From: Aliivibrio sp. S3MY1
GTDB taxonomy: Bacteria > Pseudomonadota > Gammaproteobacteria > Enterobacterales > Vibrionaceae
NCBI RefSeq assembly: GCF_028765575.1
Contig: NZ_JARACO010000012.1
Location: forward strand, 1 to 64,000
DNA: 64,000 bases
Direction: 5' to 3'
Both the position numbers and the translations under genes were made by a program. The notes under the pieces are model-generated. The model was given only the letters and a program-made list of their open reading frames with translations, searched no databases and was not told the DNA's origin. This document shows positions 25,860 to 33,956 of the stretch, one piece after another (within the stretch, counting starts at the first letter, position 1; each line of letters opens with the position of its first letter).

Positions 25860-28202
25860 CTAAATAAGGCTATTTTGCCACGCTTTCTGGTCATTTTCGA
25901 AGAAGCCTAGCGCTCGATATCCTTTCTCACGTTTCTTATACATCCTTGCTAGCATTGGAACTTTAATATCCACATAGTCGATCACTTTAACTTCGTTTTT
26001 TCCTTTGAACTCACGTTGTATTCGCCCCACATATTGGATTAAAGAGCCTTTCCAAGAAACAGGCAACGCCAATATCAACGTATCTAAACGAGGTAAGTCA
26101 AAACCTTCTCCAATAAAACGTCCTGTCGCAACAAGAACTTGTGTCGTCTCCAAGTTTGAAACAACTTCAATCTGCTGTTTTTTCTTCATCGCTCCAACTA
26201 GCATTTGATGAGTTACTCCTGCATCATCTAGTAAGCCAGAAATTATACGAGCATGCTCCCTACGTTCAGTCAGAACGATTGGAACTCTACCTTTAGATAC
26301 TTCTGCCTTAATATCTTCGATAATTGCTGTATTACGTATTGAAGAAAGCATTAACCAACGATAAATATCAGAAATATGAGGTTTAATATCATCGGTAATC
26401 AAATGCAAAGGAACGTCTAACTCTAGAACTTTTCGCTCTAATGTTTGGATGAATTGATGATTTCTATCTAATTTAATGGTATGCCTGATCTTACCAGCCT
26501 GCATAAATATTATTGGTTGATGTCCATCTCGTCTTTCTAAAGTAGCACTGATTCCAATAATAAACTTCGCATGTACTTCAGAAAGGACTCTCTCATACTG
26601 AGGAGCAGAAAGGTGATGGCATTCATCTATGATGACTTGTCCATACTCTAGAACAAGTGGATTAACGCTATTATCACTCTTATTAATCAAACTTTGATAC
26701 GTTGCAATATCGACTTGTCTTGTTCGTTTTTTCTTACTTCCCGTATACACTCCAACATCAATTCCCTCAGTAAAAGCTTTCACTCGCTCTTGCCATTGAT
26801 CCACAAGCTGTTTGTTGTGAACTAGAACCAAAGTATTTATGTTTCGTCGACAGATTAACCCAATAGCTGTAACGGTTTTACCAAATGCCGTTGGTGCATG
26901 AAGTACCCCATTATCATGTTGCAGCAGTTTATCGATAGCTTTACTTTGCGCTGAACGCAAAGAACCAACAAATACAACCTCTTTGAGTTCCTGCCCCTCA
27001 AAACGCTTATCTTTTATTTTAAGATTAATTCCAAACTTAGAGCAAATGTCATTAACATCATCCATACACCCTCTTGGTAAACTCAAATAGCCATTATCTA
27101 TTTCAGCCAAACAAATAAAACGTGCTATTCCATTGGTAGACAAACGTAGTCCCTGGGCTTTAAAAAACTTCGGATTAGAAAATGAGGCTAATTTTTTCAA
27201 TTGTGCAATCAAAGGATTCGATAACTGAGATATTGGTAGATAAAGACGATTCGCTAAAATAATATCTAGTTCTTTAGGGCAGTCTTGGATTACATCTAGA
27301 ACAATCAATGAGCGCTCCCAAGGTTTGATTGCGCTAGTATGACCAACTTTGTTTTCGTTATATATTTTACCCTCTAAAAGCGTTTCTATTTTTGCAACAG
27401 ATAAACGTTCCATTGATCTTAGGATTGACCATTGATCAGAATAAGGAGTAAACGACAAATCAACAAACATCGAATTCCCAGACACACGCGCTTGCTTCTG
27501 TAATGGCAAAGCAATTAAATTACCAATACCACCAACTGGTAATATATCTTGATTTGGAAACAGTCGATCGTAAGATTCAAATGATAGTGCACCATGAATT
27601 TTCATGGCCTTATCAAGTAAGTAAAAACCCAATTGGCGAGCTAATTTCGCATCAATTGCTTGCTCAAAAAAAATCCAGACATGTGATCCTTGCCCAGAAC
27701 GTGAACGCTCTAGCAAACAATTAATACCTTCTTGTTTACATGCTTCAACGTAAGCTAACGATGCTTCTTGCCAATCACTCTTATCAAAATCAATCGCGAG
27801 CAACCAACAAGTGTTATTCGCAAGCATCGGATAAAGACCAACCACTTCTTTCCCTGTAAGATGAGCATATATGGCATCATCACCTAATGGCTTAAACGCT
27901 TGATTAGGACACTCTAAGCACTTTACTTTGGGTTTGTTACATAGCCCTTGGTGCCATTCATTATGACAAGCGATAGCATAACCACTTCGGCCTTGTTTAT
28001 TCTGCCAGCGATGTGCATAGCATTGAATGCTTCCTTTAAAATAACTTTGAAAGATAGAAAGTTTTTGTTGGGGTGATATTTCACATGCAGGACCTGTGTT
28101 AATCGCATCCTGCGTCAATAGACGCTGCTTCTGTCGTTCAAGTTGAGTCAGCGCCTTTTTCAACTCAAGGATCTTTTGTTCTATTCGCTCAAGCTCATCC
28201 AT
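25860..28202 (-). CDS. TOTE-type fusion: AEP primase domain plus SF2 helicase
   Basis: The 780-residue protein joins two modules. The N-terminal module (about 45-265) matches the archaeo-eukaryotic primase of TOTE conflict systems: cysteines C79, C88, C95 and C98, the catalytic acidic LLAIDFDK (D138, D140), and LERSRSGQGSHVWIFF with the SGQGSH motif at 169-174. DRLFPNQDILPVGGIGNLIALPL follows. A linker region (about 280-410) is unassigned. The helicase has Walker A APTAFGKT (436-443), IIDECH (524-529), SAT (552-554) and the motif VI segment QYVGRIQR. A coiled-coil N-terminus spans 1-35. GAGG precedes the ATG at 28202. It is divergent from the CoiA-like gene and upstream of the antitoxin domain and Fic genes. 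TOTE systems are predicted defences; activity here is inferred. Confidence 0.85.
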   Translation of the reverse strand: MDELERIEQKILELKKALTQLERQKQRLLTQDAINTGPACEISPQQKLSIFQSYFKGSIQCYAHRWQNKQGRSGYAIACHNEWHQGLCNKPKVKCLECPNQAFKPLGDDAIYAHLTGKEVVGLYPMLANNTCWLLAIDFDKSDWQEASLAYVEACKQEGINCLLERSRSGQGSHVWIFFEQAIDAKLARQLGFYLLDKAMKIHGALSFESYDRLFPNQDILPVGGIGNLIALPLQKQARVSGNSMFVDLSFTPYSDQWSILRSMERLSVAKIETLLEGKIYNENKVGHTSAIKPWERSLIVLDVIQDCPKELDIILANRLYLPISQLSNPLIAQLKKLASFSNPKFFKAQGLRLSTNGIARFICLAEIDNGYLSLPRGCMDDVNDICSKFGINLKIKDKRFEGQELKEVVFVGSLRSAQSKAIDKLLQHDNGVLHAPTAFGKTVTAIGLICRRNINTLVLVHNKQLVDQWQERVKAFTEGIDVGVYTGSKKKRTRQVDIATYQSLINKSDNSVNPLVLEYGQVIIDECHHLSAPQYERVLSEVHAKFIIGISATLERRDGHQPIIFMQAGKIRHTIKLDRNHQFIQTLERKVLELDVPLHLITDDIKPHISDIYRWLMLSSIRNTAIIEDIKAEVSKGRVPIVLTERREHARIISGLLDDAGVTHQMLVGAMKKKQQIEVVSNLETTQVLVATGRFIGEGFDLPRLDTLILALPVSWKGSLIQYVGRIQREFKGKNEVKVIDYVDIKVPMLARMYKKREKGYRALGFFENDQKAWQNSLI

Positions 28203-28364
28203 ATCTAGCCTCGACAGATGCTTTCATGCAGTTAATAATCGATTATATAAAAGACAATACGAAAACAAAGGTATAATTCATAACCTATCTCACATATTTA
28301 TTAAGCCTTCTTGCCTAAAATCAGTACATACGCTGCTAAATTTAGAGTTATACACGTTTTGATA

Positions 28365-28589
28365 ATGCTTCAGCATGTGCCTTTCGGCTTAAGAACCCAA
28401 GATCACACATTCGTTGATGTCGCAGATGTTATGCGAGGGAAAAACTGTGGCTGTATATGCCCTTCTTGTCATACACCACTGATCGCGAGGCAAGGTGAAG
28501 AAAAGCAATGGCACTTTGCTCATGCGAGCCGTAAAGTTGAAGAAACTGATAAAGAATGTGATTTTTCTTTTTTGTTTCTGTTCGCATGA
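28365..28589 (+). CDS. CoiA-like protein, 5' part (frameshifted relative to the next frame)
   Basis: The 74-residue frame from the ATG at 28365 (MLQHVPFGL) begins like CoiA-family proteins: DVADVMRGKNCGCICPSCHTPLIARQGEEKQWHFAHAS, a Cys cluster followed by WHFAH. It ends in DFSFLFLFA* only because of the reading frame. An upstream TTG at 28311 is less likely. It runs into the next frame with ATGA overlap (28586-28589). Read together with a -1 shift at 28568-28574, the two frames give one ~312-residue protein. The neighbour across 162 bases is the divergent TOTE-type primase-helicase. Confidence 0.7.
   Translation: MLQHVPFGLRTQDHTFVDVADVMRGKNCGCICPSCHTPLIARQGEEKQWHFAHASRKVEETDKECDFSFLFLFA
28568..28574 (+). 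other. -1 slippery heptamer T TTT TTG in the CoiA-like gene
   Basis: In the first frame the codons are TCT TTT TTG, so the seven bases fit X XXY YYZ. A -1 slip after TTG continues as GTT TCT GTT CGC ATG ATG, which is the frame of the 238-residue downstream part. The alternative is one base lost from a T7 run. Sequence alone does not decide. Confidence 0.6.
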
Positions 28590-29302
28590 TGGCGAGACAA
28601 ATAATAGAAACTGGTATTTATATTACTCTTCCTGAATATAAGTGTTCTCTAACAAAACAAGCGAAAGGAAAGTGCTTCAAAGAAGATTTTTTAGTTGCTA
28701 AATCATCAACAATCTTACTTGATAACGTAGATAAAGAAGCTTCATTTGAGAAATGTGTTGTAGATGTAATGAGCAGAGTCGGTGACTTCATCTTTGTGAT
28801 TTATTTTACCCATCCAAACCGTCCACTTCCAAGTGGACTACTTACCCCACATCACAGACAATGCGGTATACTCGAAATCAAGCTTGATGATACACACCAC
28901 CTATTTACATACAATAAAGCACCAGGAACGCGACAACTAGATAAGCTAAAAGATTATATTCAACATGATGTCGAATCTAAAATGTGGGTATTTCACCCGC
29001 GCTACGCTCAATTAGAGCAAGAAGCAACTGAACGATTATCCTTAAAGGCATCTCAGTACACTCCTACACCGACTTCAAGTGTTCACAATGACCAACACCG
29101 TCATCGTAACCCGAAAAATTTCGAACTTCACCATTCCGATTCGTTGCACCCATCAACAAATTCTATCCCGTCACGTCATGCTCAATTTGAATGCATCATG
29201 TGCCAATGTCAGTGGCAAGTTATATTACCGAATAAACCAATCTGCCCTAAATGCCATAACCACCTATACGCTAGCGAGATCTCATCAAGTCAGGAGGCTT
29301 AA
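28586..29302 (+). CDS. CoiA-like protein, 3' part with C-terminal zinc ribbon
   Basis: The 238-residue frame starts ATG ATG GCG, inside the stop of the previous frame. Homologous proteins, as I remember them, read through this point (FFVSVRMMARQ), and the bases just upstream encode FFVSVR in this frame, which supports a single original gene. The central segment GILEIKLDDTHHLF has spaced acidic and lysine residues (E-x-K) that could belong to a nuclease core. The C-terminus has a CxxC-x16-CxxC zinc ribbon (CIMC...CPKC). CoiA itself is a competence factor, and this relative sits in a defence island, so its role is open. Confidence 0.7.
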   Translation: MMARQIIETGIYITLPEYKCSLTKQAKGKCFKEDFLVAKSSTILLDNVDKEASFEKCVVDVMSRVGDFIFVIYFTHPNRPLPSGLLTPHHRQCGILEIKLDDTHHLFTYNKAPGTRQLDKLKDYIQHDVESKMWVFHPRYAQLEQEATERLSLKASQYTPTPTSSVHNDQHRHRNPKNFELHHSDSLHPSTNSIPSRHAQFECIMCQCQWQVILPNKPICPKCHNHLYASEISSSQEA

Positions 29303-29878
29303 AGATCAAGGTCTATTACCTATAGTTCTGGAACTATGTAGATCTTAAATAACAACAGTTGATAATTAGGAGCCATCACAGGCTTCCTTACCAACTAACG
29401 AGTAATATAGTACACATTAATTATGTATAACTAGGTTTATGAGCATTATACTACTCATTTAAATAAAGAAGAGCATTATGAGTAATAGTCGAAAATCGTC
29501 CAAAGAGTCTGTAAGTGATGTCATTAACCGTCTCAGGGATAATCGAAAAAGCATCTCCGACCATAATGACGAAGACAACAATCATGACTCGAAAGCTGAA
29601 AACATTAGTCTCAAAGTTCGATACCCTCAAAGAGTTTCAAAGAAGATCACACCAGCAAAAGCTATCGAGCGAACTAGAGCGATAAATCAGATATCTAAAC
29701 AATTATTGTTTGGCGAACTAACTCAAGGTCAGGCATTAAAAGAGCTTCGAATCAATGTACTAGGTTTAAAGCAAGATATTTACGCAAAGCTCGTAGATGT
29801 ATCCCGAAAAACACTCTCTGATATAGAGAATGACCGTGGTAATTACAAAACAGACATATTGGATAAAGTCTTCAAACC

Positions 29879-31055
29879 CACGGCTAGAGCATTTTAATTC
29901 CAGCATCCAAAAGAACTGAACGGTATTCATCATCAAGTGCTGCTATCTTCTTTTTTCTCACCATGCTGATATTTTTAGTTGTATCTTGCTTGAAAAGGCT
30001 CAGTGCTATTTTCCTCAATACATTGAAAGCTAATGCTCCTGTGCCTCTACGGATGCGAGATTCATCTTCTCTAAACGTCATATCTAACACCCAATGCATA
30101 CTTTCTACCTGCCAGTGACTTCTTACTGCATGTAATGCTTGTCGCGCATTGAGTGGTAACGAACTGATATACCAACGAATTTCTTCAGACTTCCTACCAC
30201 TTAATTTTTCTTCAACCTTAGCGGTCACTTTCACTATGCTGTGTATACCATCCCAACGGTACTCCTTGCCTAACCAGCCTTTATCAATGATTAATTGCTC
30301 GCAATGACGGACTTCAATACGTCCATGACCAGCACTCACTTCACTAAATTCGTCGTAAGTATTAGACGTTGTACCTTCTCGCATTGATTTGTGCCACCAA
30401 GCTTCAAGCTCTGCTTTCATCCCAGAATGATTACCTTTTAAAGCTAATACGTAATCTGCTTTTTCTTTAATAATCTGCTTAGCTATTTCTTTCTGGCACC
30501 CCATTGCATCTAATGTGATAATACAGTTTTCAATATCAAGTAGCGTGAGCAGCCTTGGAATAGCTGTTATCTCGTTGCTTTTCTCATCAACCGCAACCTG
30601 CCCAAGAACGAGTTGATGTTGACAACTCCAAGCGCTGACAGCATGGAGGGGATTTTGCCTCTCACGAGTATCAAATGAACGCCTAGCTGTTTTACCATCG
30701 ATAGCAATAACATCGCTTCCAGTAGCTTCAATAAGAGAGCTCATCCAGCGTTGAAACGCTGTCTCTATTTCTTCTGGCTTAAGACGGCATATAACGCGAG
30801 CGATGGTGTCATGGCGTGGAATACCAAAATCTTCAATTTGCTCCCAGCCTTCGGCTCCTGATAGGACAGCACTGACGGCTAAAAGGATAATATCGAGAAG
30901 CTCATGTCGCTTACATCGGTCAATACGTGGGTCTTCAATAGCTTCAAAGTGTTGGAGAAAAGAGTCAGTCATGTTTTAAACACTACAATAAATGATTATT
31001 TACTGCTCTGATCGCTTCGCTACTCAAAAGTTTCATTTATAATGATCTTGCCGTG
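29879..31055 (-). mobile_element. ISAs1-family insertion sequence, 1177 bp
   Basis: The ends are imperfect inverted repeats: CACGGCTAGAGCATT at the left (29879) and, reading inward from the right end, CACGGCAAGATCATT at 31055. The target duplication TCTTCAAACC flanks it (29869-29878 and 31056-31065), 10 bp, usual for this family. The single transposase gene is on the minus strand and its stop codon lies within the left terminal repeat. The intact duplication says the element has not recombined since it landed. Confidence 0.95.
29884..30972 (-). CDS. ISAs1-family transposase (DDE), internally shortened
   Basis: The 362-residue transposase has the family domains: N-terminal DUF4277-like region (MTDSFLQHFEAIEDPRIDRCKRHELLDIILLAVSAVLSGAEGWEQIEDFG) and the DDE core with AIDGKT, TLDAMGCQ, and the C-terminal HWQVESMHWVLDMTFREDESRIRRG. 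Between IEDFG and IPRHDTIARV it lacks about 16 residues that I expect from the family (segment of the KLDWLR type). The frame is kept, so the loss was in frame. Catalytic acids remain. Activity could be reduced. The expected family length is about 375-380. Confidence 0.93.
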   Translation of the reverse strand: MTDSFLQHFEAIEDPRIDRCKRHELLDIILLAVSAVLSGAEGWEQIEDFGIPRHDTIARVICRLKPEEIETAFQRWMSSLIEATGSDVIAIDGKTARRSFDTRERQNPLHAVSAWSCQHQLVLGQVAVDEKSNEITAIPRLLTLLDIENCIITLDAMGCQKEIAKQIIKEKADYVLALKGNHSGMKAELEAWWHKSMREGTTSNTYDEFSEVSAGHGRIEVRHCEQLIIDKGWLGKEYRWDGIHSIVKVTAKVEEKLSGRKSEEIRWYISSLPLNARQALHAVRSHWQVESMHWVLDMTFREDESRIRRGTGALAFNVLRKIALSLFKQDTTKNISMVRKKKIAALDDEYRSVLLDAGIKML

Positions 31056-31330
31056 TCTTCAAACCTTTTGGTCTAAAAGTTGGTCTAATACCATCCTCAT
31101 CGAGTATGCTAAACTCATTGCTCAACAGTAATAAATCGCCTATTGATGAATAACGGTTGCAGCTAGTTTTAAGATTGTTTTGCTATGAGAAAAAGGATTT
31201 TAATAACAAAAAGTGCTATTTGGACGGGCGTTCAATTCCTTTTGGAGTAGGAAATTCATGTAACATTTGATGCTACACCAAATTAGTAACACCATTTTAA
31301 GTCTTTGTATTTATTTAAAATGAGAAATCA

Positions 31331-31355
31331 GTTCAAATCCCCCCAGCTCCACCAA
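31331..31355 (+). repeat. attR: second copy of the 25-bp core
   Basis: Identical to 7253-7277. The ssrA terminator that belonged to the uninterrupted locus starts 8 bases further at 31364. Bases 31154-31330 between the broken regulator and this site show nothing else that I recognise. Confidence 0.93.
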
Positions 31356-31363
31356 ACGTTTGG

Positions 31364-31397
31364 AAAAGCCCAACTTCGAAAGAGGTTGGGCTTTTTT
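31364..31397 (+). terminator. Original ssrA terminator, displaced by the element
   Basis: AAAAGCCCAAC and GTTGGGCTTTTTT pair around TTCGAAAGAG. In the uninserted chromosome it would lie directly after ssrA. It is now 24 kb away and may act on transcripts leaving the element. Confidence 0.85.
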
Positions 31398-31509
31398 GTA
31401 TTCACAATCTTATGCAGAAAAGATTGTGAATCATCTGAACATCAGTACAATGCGGAAATCAACAACGTTGTAAATTATTCAATTTTGCATTTATACAAAG
31501 GTCTGTTAC

Positions 31510-31983
31510 GTGGATAAACATGAAGAAGTTCTGGTTGCTATTCGTCAGATAATTCGAGCTATCGATTTACAATCGAAAAAACTGAGCAAAGAATATGGAT
31601 TAACTGGTCCTCAACTTATTCTAATGCGTGCTATTCAAAGTATGCATAATGTAACGATCAAAGAGCTATCAAAACACACAAGTGTAAGCCAAGCAACCAC
31701 CACCACTATTATCGATCGCTTAGAACATAACGGCTATGTTCAACGTATTCGTAGTGAATCTGACCGACGAAAAGTACATGCTAATTTGACAGAAAAAGGC
31801 AAAGAATTACTCAGTAAAGCGCCTCTTTCTTTACAAGACAATTTTGTGAATAAATTTCATAATTTAGAATCTTGGGAACAAAGCCTAATACTGTCTTCAA
31901 TGCAACGCGTCTCTTCGATGATGAACGCAGAAGATATTGATGCTGCTCCTGTGTTACAACTTGAAGGCATAGCAAAAAGCTAG
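31510..31983 (+). CDS. MarR-family transcriptional regulator
   Basis: The 157-residue protein is a single winged-helix MarR domain: LTGPQLILMRAIQ, then IKELSKHTSVSQATTTTIIDRLEHNGYVQRIRSESDRRKVHANLTEKG (recognition helix and wing). Such proteins repress genes for efflux, stress or aromatic compound response. The GTG start at 31510 has AAAGG before it. It stands alone just outside attR, with the leftward cytochrome peroxidase gene converging. Its target is not evident from the neighbours. Confidence 0.93.
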   Translation: MDKHEEVLVAIRQIIRAIDLQSKKLSKEYGLTGPQLILMRAIQSMHNVTIKELSKHTSVSQATTTTIIDRLEHNGYVQRIRSESDRRKVHANLTEKGKELLSKAPLSLQDNFVNKFHNLESWEQSLILSSMQRVSSMMNAEDIDAAPVLQLEGIAKS

Positions 31984-32181
31984 TTAATGCAAGCAATTTG
32001 CCTACCATAGGCGAACTACTTACATAGGTCATAAATGAGAACGCAATTAATACTTCTATTTACGAAATAACAGTTGAGTAATTACCTTACAAAGGTAATT
32101 GCTTAAAAAGAGCTAACTCTGATGAAATTTCTTTCACGCTTATACTTATAATAACTAAGAAAACTGACTCACCAATAAAAT

Positions 32182-32207
32182 AAAAGGAGATCATATGATC
32201 TCCTTTT
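32182..32207. terminator. Palindromic terminator between marR-type gene and cytochrome gene
   Basis: A perfect 26-bp palindrome (AAAAGGAGATCAT and its complement) with A and T ends. It serves mainly the leftward gene ending at 32225 and can act both ways. Confidence 0.75.
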
Positions 32208-32224
32208 GATTATCTGTGTTTATT

Positions 32225-33613
32225 CTAATTCAGCATTTCACCATTATATTCACCGGTTAAGGTTTTTAAGTAAGCACTGATATCTGCAACTTCAGTTTGA
32301 GATAAAGTTACACCCACTTGATATTGCGCCATCGATGCAACTGCATCATCTAATGTTTCTGCACTGCCATCGTGGAAATACGGTGCAGTTAGTGCAATAT
32401 TTCGTAAGGTAGGCACTTTAAAACGATTCATGTCATGTGCTTTATTTGTCACATTAAAGCGGCCATTATCCACCTCAGATACATTGCCTCGCTCACCAAA
32501 GTAATCCGCTTTTAAGCCCATCACTTCAAATGTTTGTCCACCCATAGCTTGACCAGCATGACACGTTGAGCATTTATTTTGCTTAAATAATTCATAACCG
32601 TGTTGCTCTTGCGCGTTCAACGCTAACGCATCACCTTTTAAGAATTGGTCAAATCGACTATTAGGTGTCACCAAGGTTTTCTCAAATTCAGCAATCGCAT
32701 CTGTAATGTTGTCACCTGTGATCCCATCAGGATAAATCGCAGCAAAAGTCGCTTTCATCTCTTCATCAAGCTCAAGTTTAGCTGTGATTTGCTCCCATGA
32801 GGTTGATCCCATTTCAATTGGGTTCATCGGTGGCCCACCCGCTTGTTCTTGTAAATCATTTGCACGACCATCCCAGAACTGATGAATATTGTAAGAGGAG
32901 TTAAACACTGTTGGTGCATTAATTGGACCTTTGGCACCATTAATACCAGTTGATGTCGTCAGCCTATCTACCCCACCCGTTGATAATGAATGACAGCTAG
33001 AGCAGGCTACCGTGTTATCACCAGAAAGACGTTTATCATGATATAGCGCATCACCTAGTGTCACTTTTTTCTCATCTACCGTTATGTCAGCATTAATCGG
33101 TTGAACAGCTTCATATTTAAACTCTGAGCTTGCTAATGAGTGTTTATTCTTTTGTTCTTGTTTTATCCACGTTCGTAACGTTTGTTTTTCATCATTAGAT
33201 AAACTTGAACGCCAATGCATTGATAGGTAGGCTTTTGGGGGCATAGAGTTATCATTCAACACACCACTTATCTTAGCCAATGCGACGTCTGAAATTTGAT
33301 TTCCCTCTTCAAAGCTACTTAGTACTTCATCAAATTCAAAATGACGTAATCCTCTTTCTACATCTTTTTTCATTAATTGTTTAGCGATAGGAAAATTGGC
33401 ATAAAAAGGCATTTCGCTATTTTCAGTATGGCAATAGCCACACCCATTTTCTGTTAATACTTGAAACGCAGCTGAGGATATAGGGTCATCTTTAATTTGT
33501 GAATTTGCTAGCTTTTTTTGACTCCGAGCATCATCTGATGAGTCAACAGCATAGACAGTACCAAGATAGGCAATGACGCCAAGCCCTATAATTAATCCTA
33601 TTTTTTTCATCAT
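32225..33613 (-). CDS. Tri-haem cytochrome c peroxidase (YhjA/Ccp-like)
   Basis: This periplasmic enzyme reduces H2O2 with electrons from the respiratory chain. Starting at the ATG at 33613 (MMKKIGLIIGLGVIAYL), with AGGAGAG before it, the protein has 462 residues. A signal peptide or anchor comes first. Three CxxCH haem sites follow: C58-C61-H62, C204-C207-H208 and C348-C351-H352. The first belongs to an extra N-terminal haem domain and the other two to the CCP/MauG fold, the layout of E. coli YhjA. A longer frame to 33670 is rejected for lack of homology. An FNR-like box at 33808-33821 fits regulation under low oxygen, which is known for yhjA in E. coli. Confidence 0.9.
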   Translation of the reverse strand: MMKKIGLIIGLGVIAYLGTVYAVDSSDDARSQKKLANSQIKDDPISSAAFQVLTENGCGYCHTENSEMPFYANFPIAKQLMKKDVERGLRHFEFDEVLSSFEEGNQISDVALAKISGVLNDNSMPPKAYLSMHWRSSLSNDEKQTLRTWIKQEQKNKHSLASSEFKYEAVQPINADITVDEKKVTLGDALYHDKRLSGDNTVACSSCHSLSTGGVDRLTTSTGINGAKGPINAPTVFNSSYNIHQFWDGRANDLQEQAGGPPMNPIEMGSTSWEQITAKLELDEEMKATFAAIYPDGITGDNITDAIAEFEKTLVTPNSRFDQFLKGDALALNAQEQHGYELFKQNKCSTCHAGQAMGGQTFEVMGLKADYFGERGNVSEVDNGRFNVTNKAHDMNRFKVPTLRNIALTAPYFHDGSAETLDDAVASMAQYQVGVTLSQTEVADISAYLKTLTGEYNGEMLN

Positions 33614-33807
33614 TCTCTCCTGCAATCTGAATATGCGCACACGATAGAGTGAAAAAAAAACGCTTTCCAAGGAAGAAATATCATCAGAATCATCGATTTA
33701 ATCGATACTCCAACCTGATAACATCAAATAACCTTACTTTTCATAATGATAAGGGACTCTCGACTTTTGTTTGTGTGTTTTTTGTTAAATTACTAGCCGC
33801 TAATTTC

Positions 33808-33821
33808 TTGTTTTAGATCAA
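33808..33821. promoter_or_regulatory. FNR-like box upstream of the cytochrome peroxidase gene
   Basis: The 14 bases TTGTTTTAGATCAA differ from TTGATNNNNATCAA at one position. They lie ~195 bases before the start at 33613. A match by eye. Confidence 0.45.
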
Positions 33822-33853
33822 TTTTATAAATCTTAATTTCAGATGATAAACAT

Positions 33854-33887
33854 AAAAAAGCCCGCTCATATTAACTACGAACGGGCT
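33854..33887 (-). terminator. Terminator of pdxY
   Basis: On the minus strand AGCCCG and CGGGCT pair across a ~17-base loop and TTTTTT follows. It is ~70 bases after the pdxY stop. Confidence 0.7.
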
Positions 33888-33956
33888 GCGCACTTTCTAT
33901 CAATTAGATTAAATAATCTCTTTTTTTCAGTTCTAGTTTTAGTGACTAGAACTTCA

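Larger units (their letters stand above)
29478..31153 (+). pseudogene. XRE-family HTH regulator split by an ISAs1-family element
   Basis: The 5' part (29478-29878) encodes the N-terminal region and HTH (LKELRINVLGLKQDIYAKLVDVSRKTLSDIEN...DKVFKP). The element then interrupts it, and the visible frame ends artificially as PTARAF at 29897. The 3' part lies beyond the element at 31066-31153 and continues in frame as FGLKVGLIPSSSSML...SPIDE and stop. Removing the element and one copy of the 10-bp duplication gives a 162-residue protein with the usual family C-terminus. The regulator is probably inactive or altered in DNA binding, although the HTH part is preserved. Confidence 0.93.
7253..31355. 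mobile_element. 24.1-kb integrative element in the ssrA 3' end
   Basis: The element is bounded by a perfect 25-bp direct repeat: the ssrA 3' end at 7253-7277 and a free copy at 31331-31355. A tyrosine integrase of the P4 type sits immediately inside attL, the classic arrangement for genomic islands using tmRNA as attB. The cargo includes a replication-type helicase, type I restriction-modification, a DUF4143 ATPase, a serine recombinase, Fic, a TOTE-type primase-helicase and a CoiA-like protein. No phage structural genes and no conjugation genes are visible, so it is not an intact prophage or ICE. It could be a mobilisable or satellite-like island; transfer is unproven. Confidence 0.93.

Noticed and set aside
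29079-29348. 89-residue frame over the end of the CoiA-like gene
   Set aside because: Alternative frame of a gene whose zinc ribbon is clear in the other frame.
7253-31355. Intact prophage or integrative conjugative element
   Set aside because: No capsid, tail, portal, terminase, relaxase or type IV secretion genes are visible.
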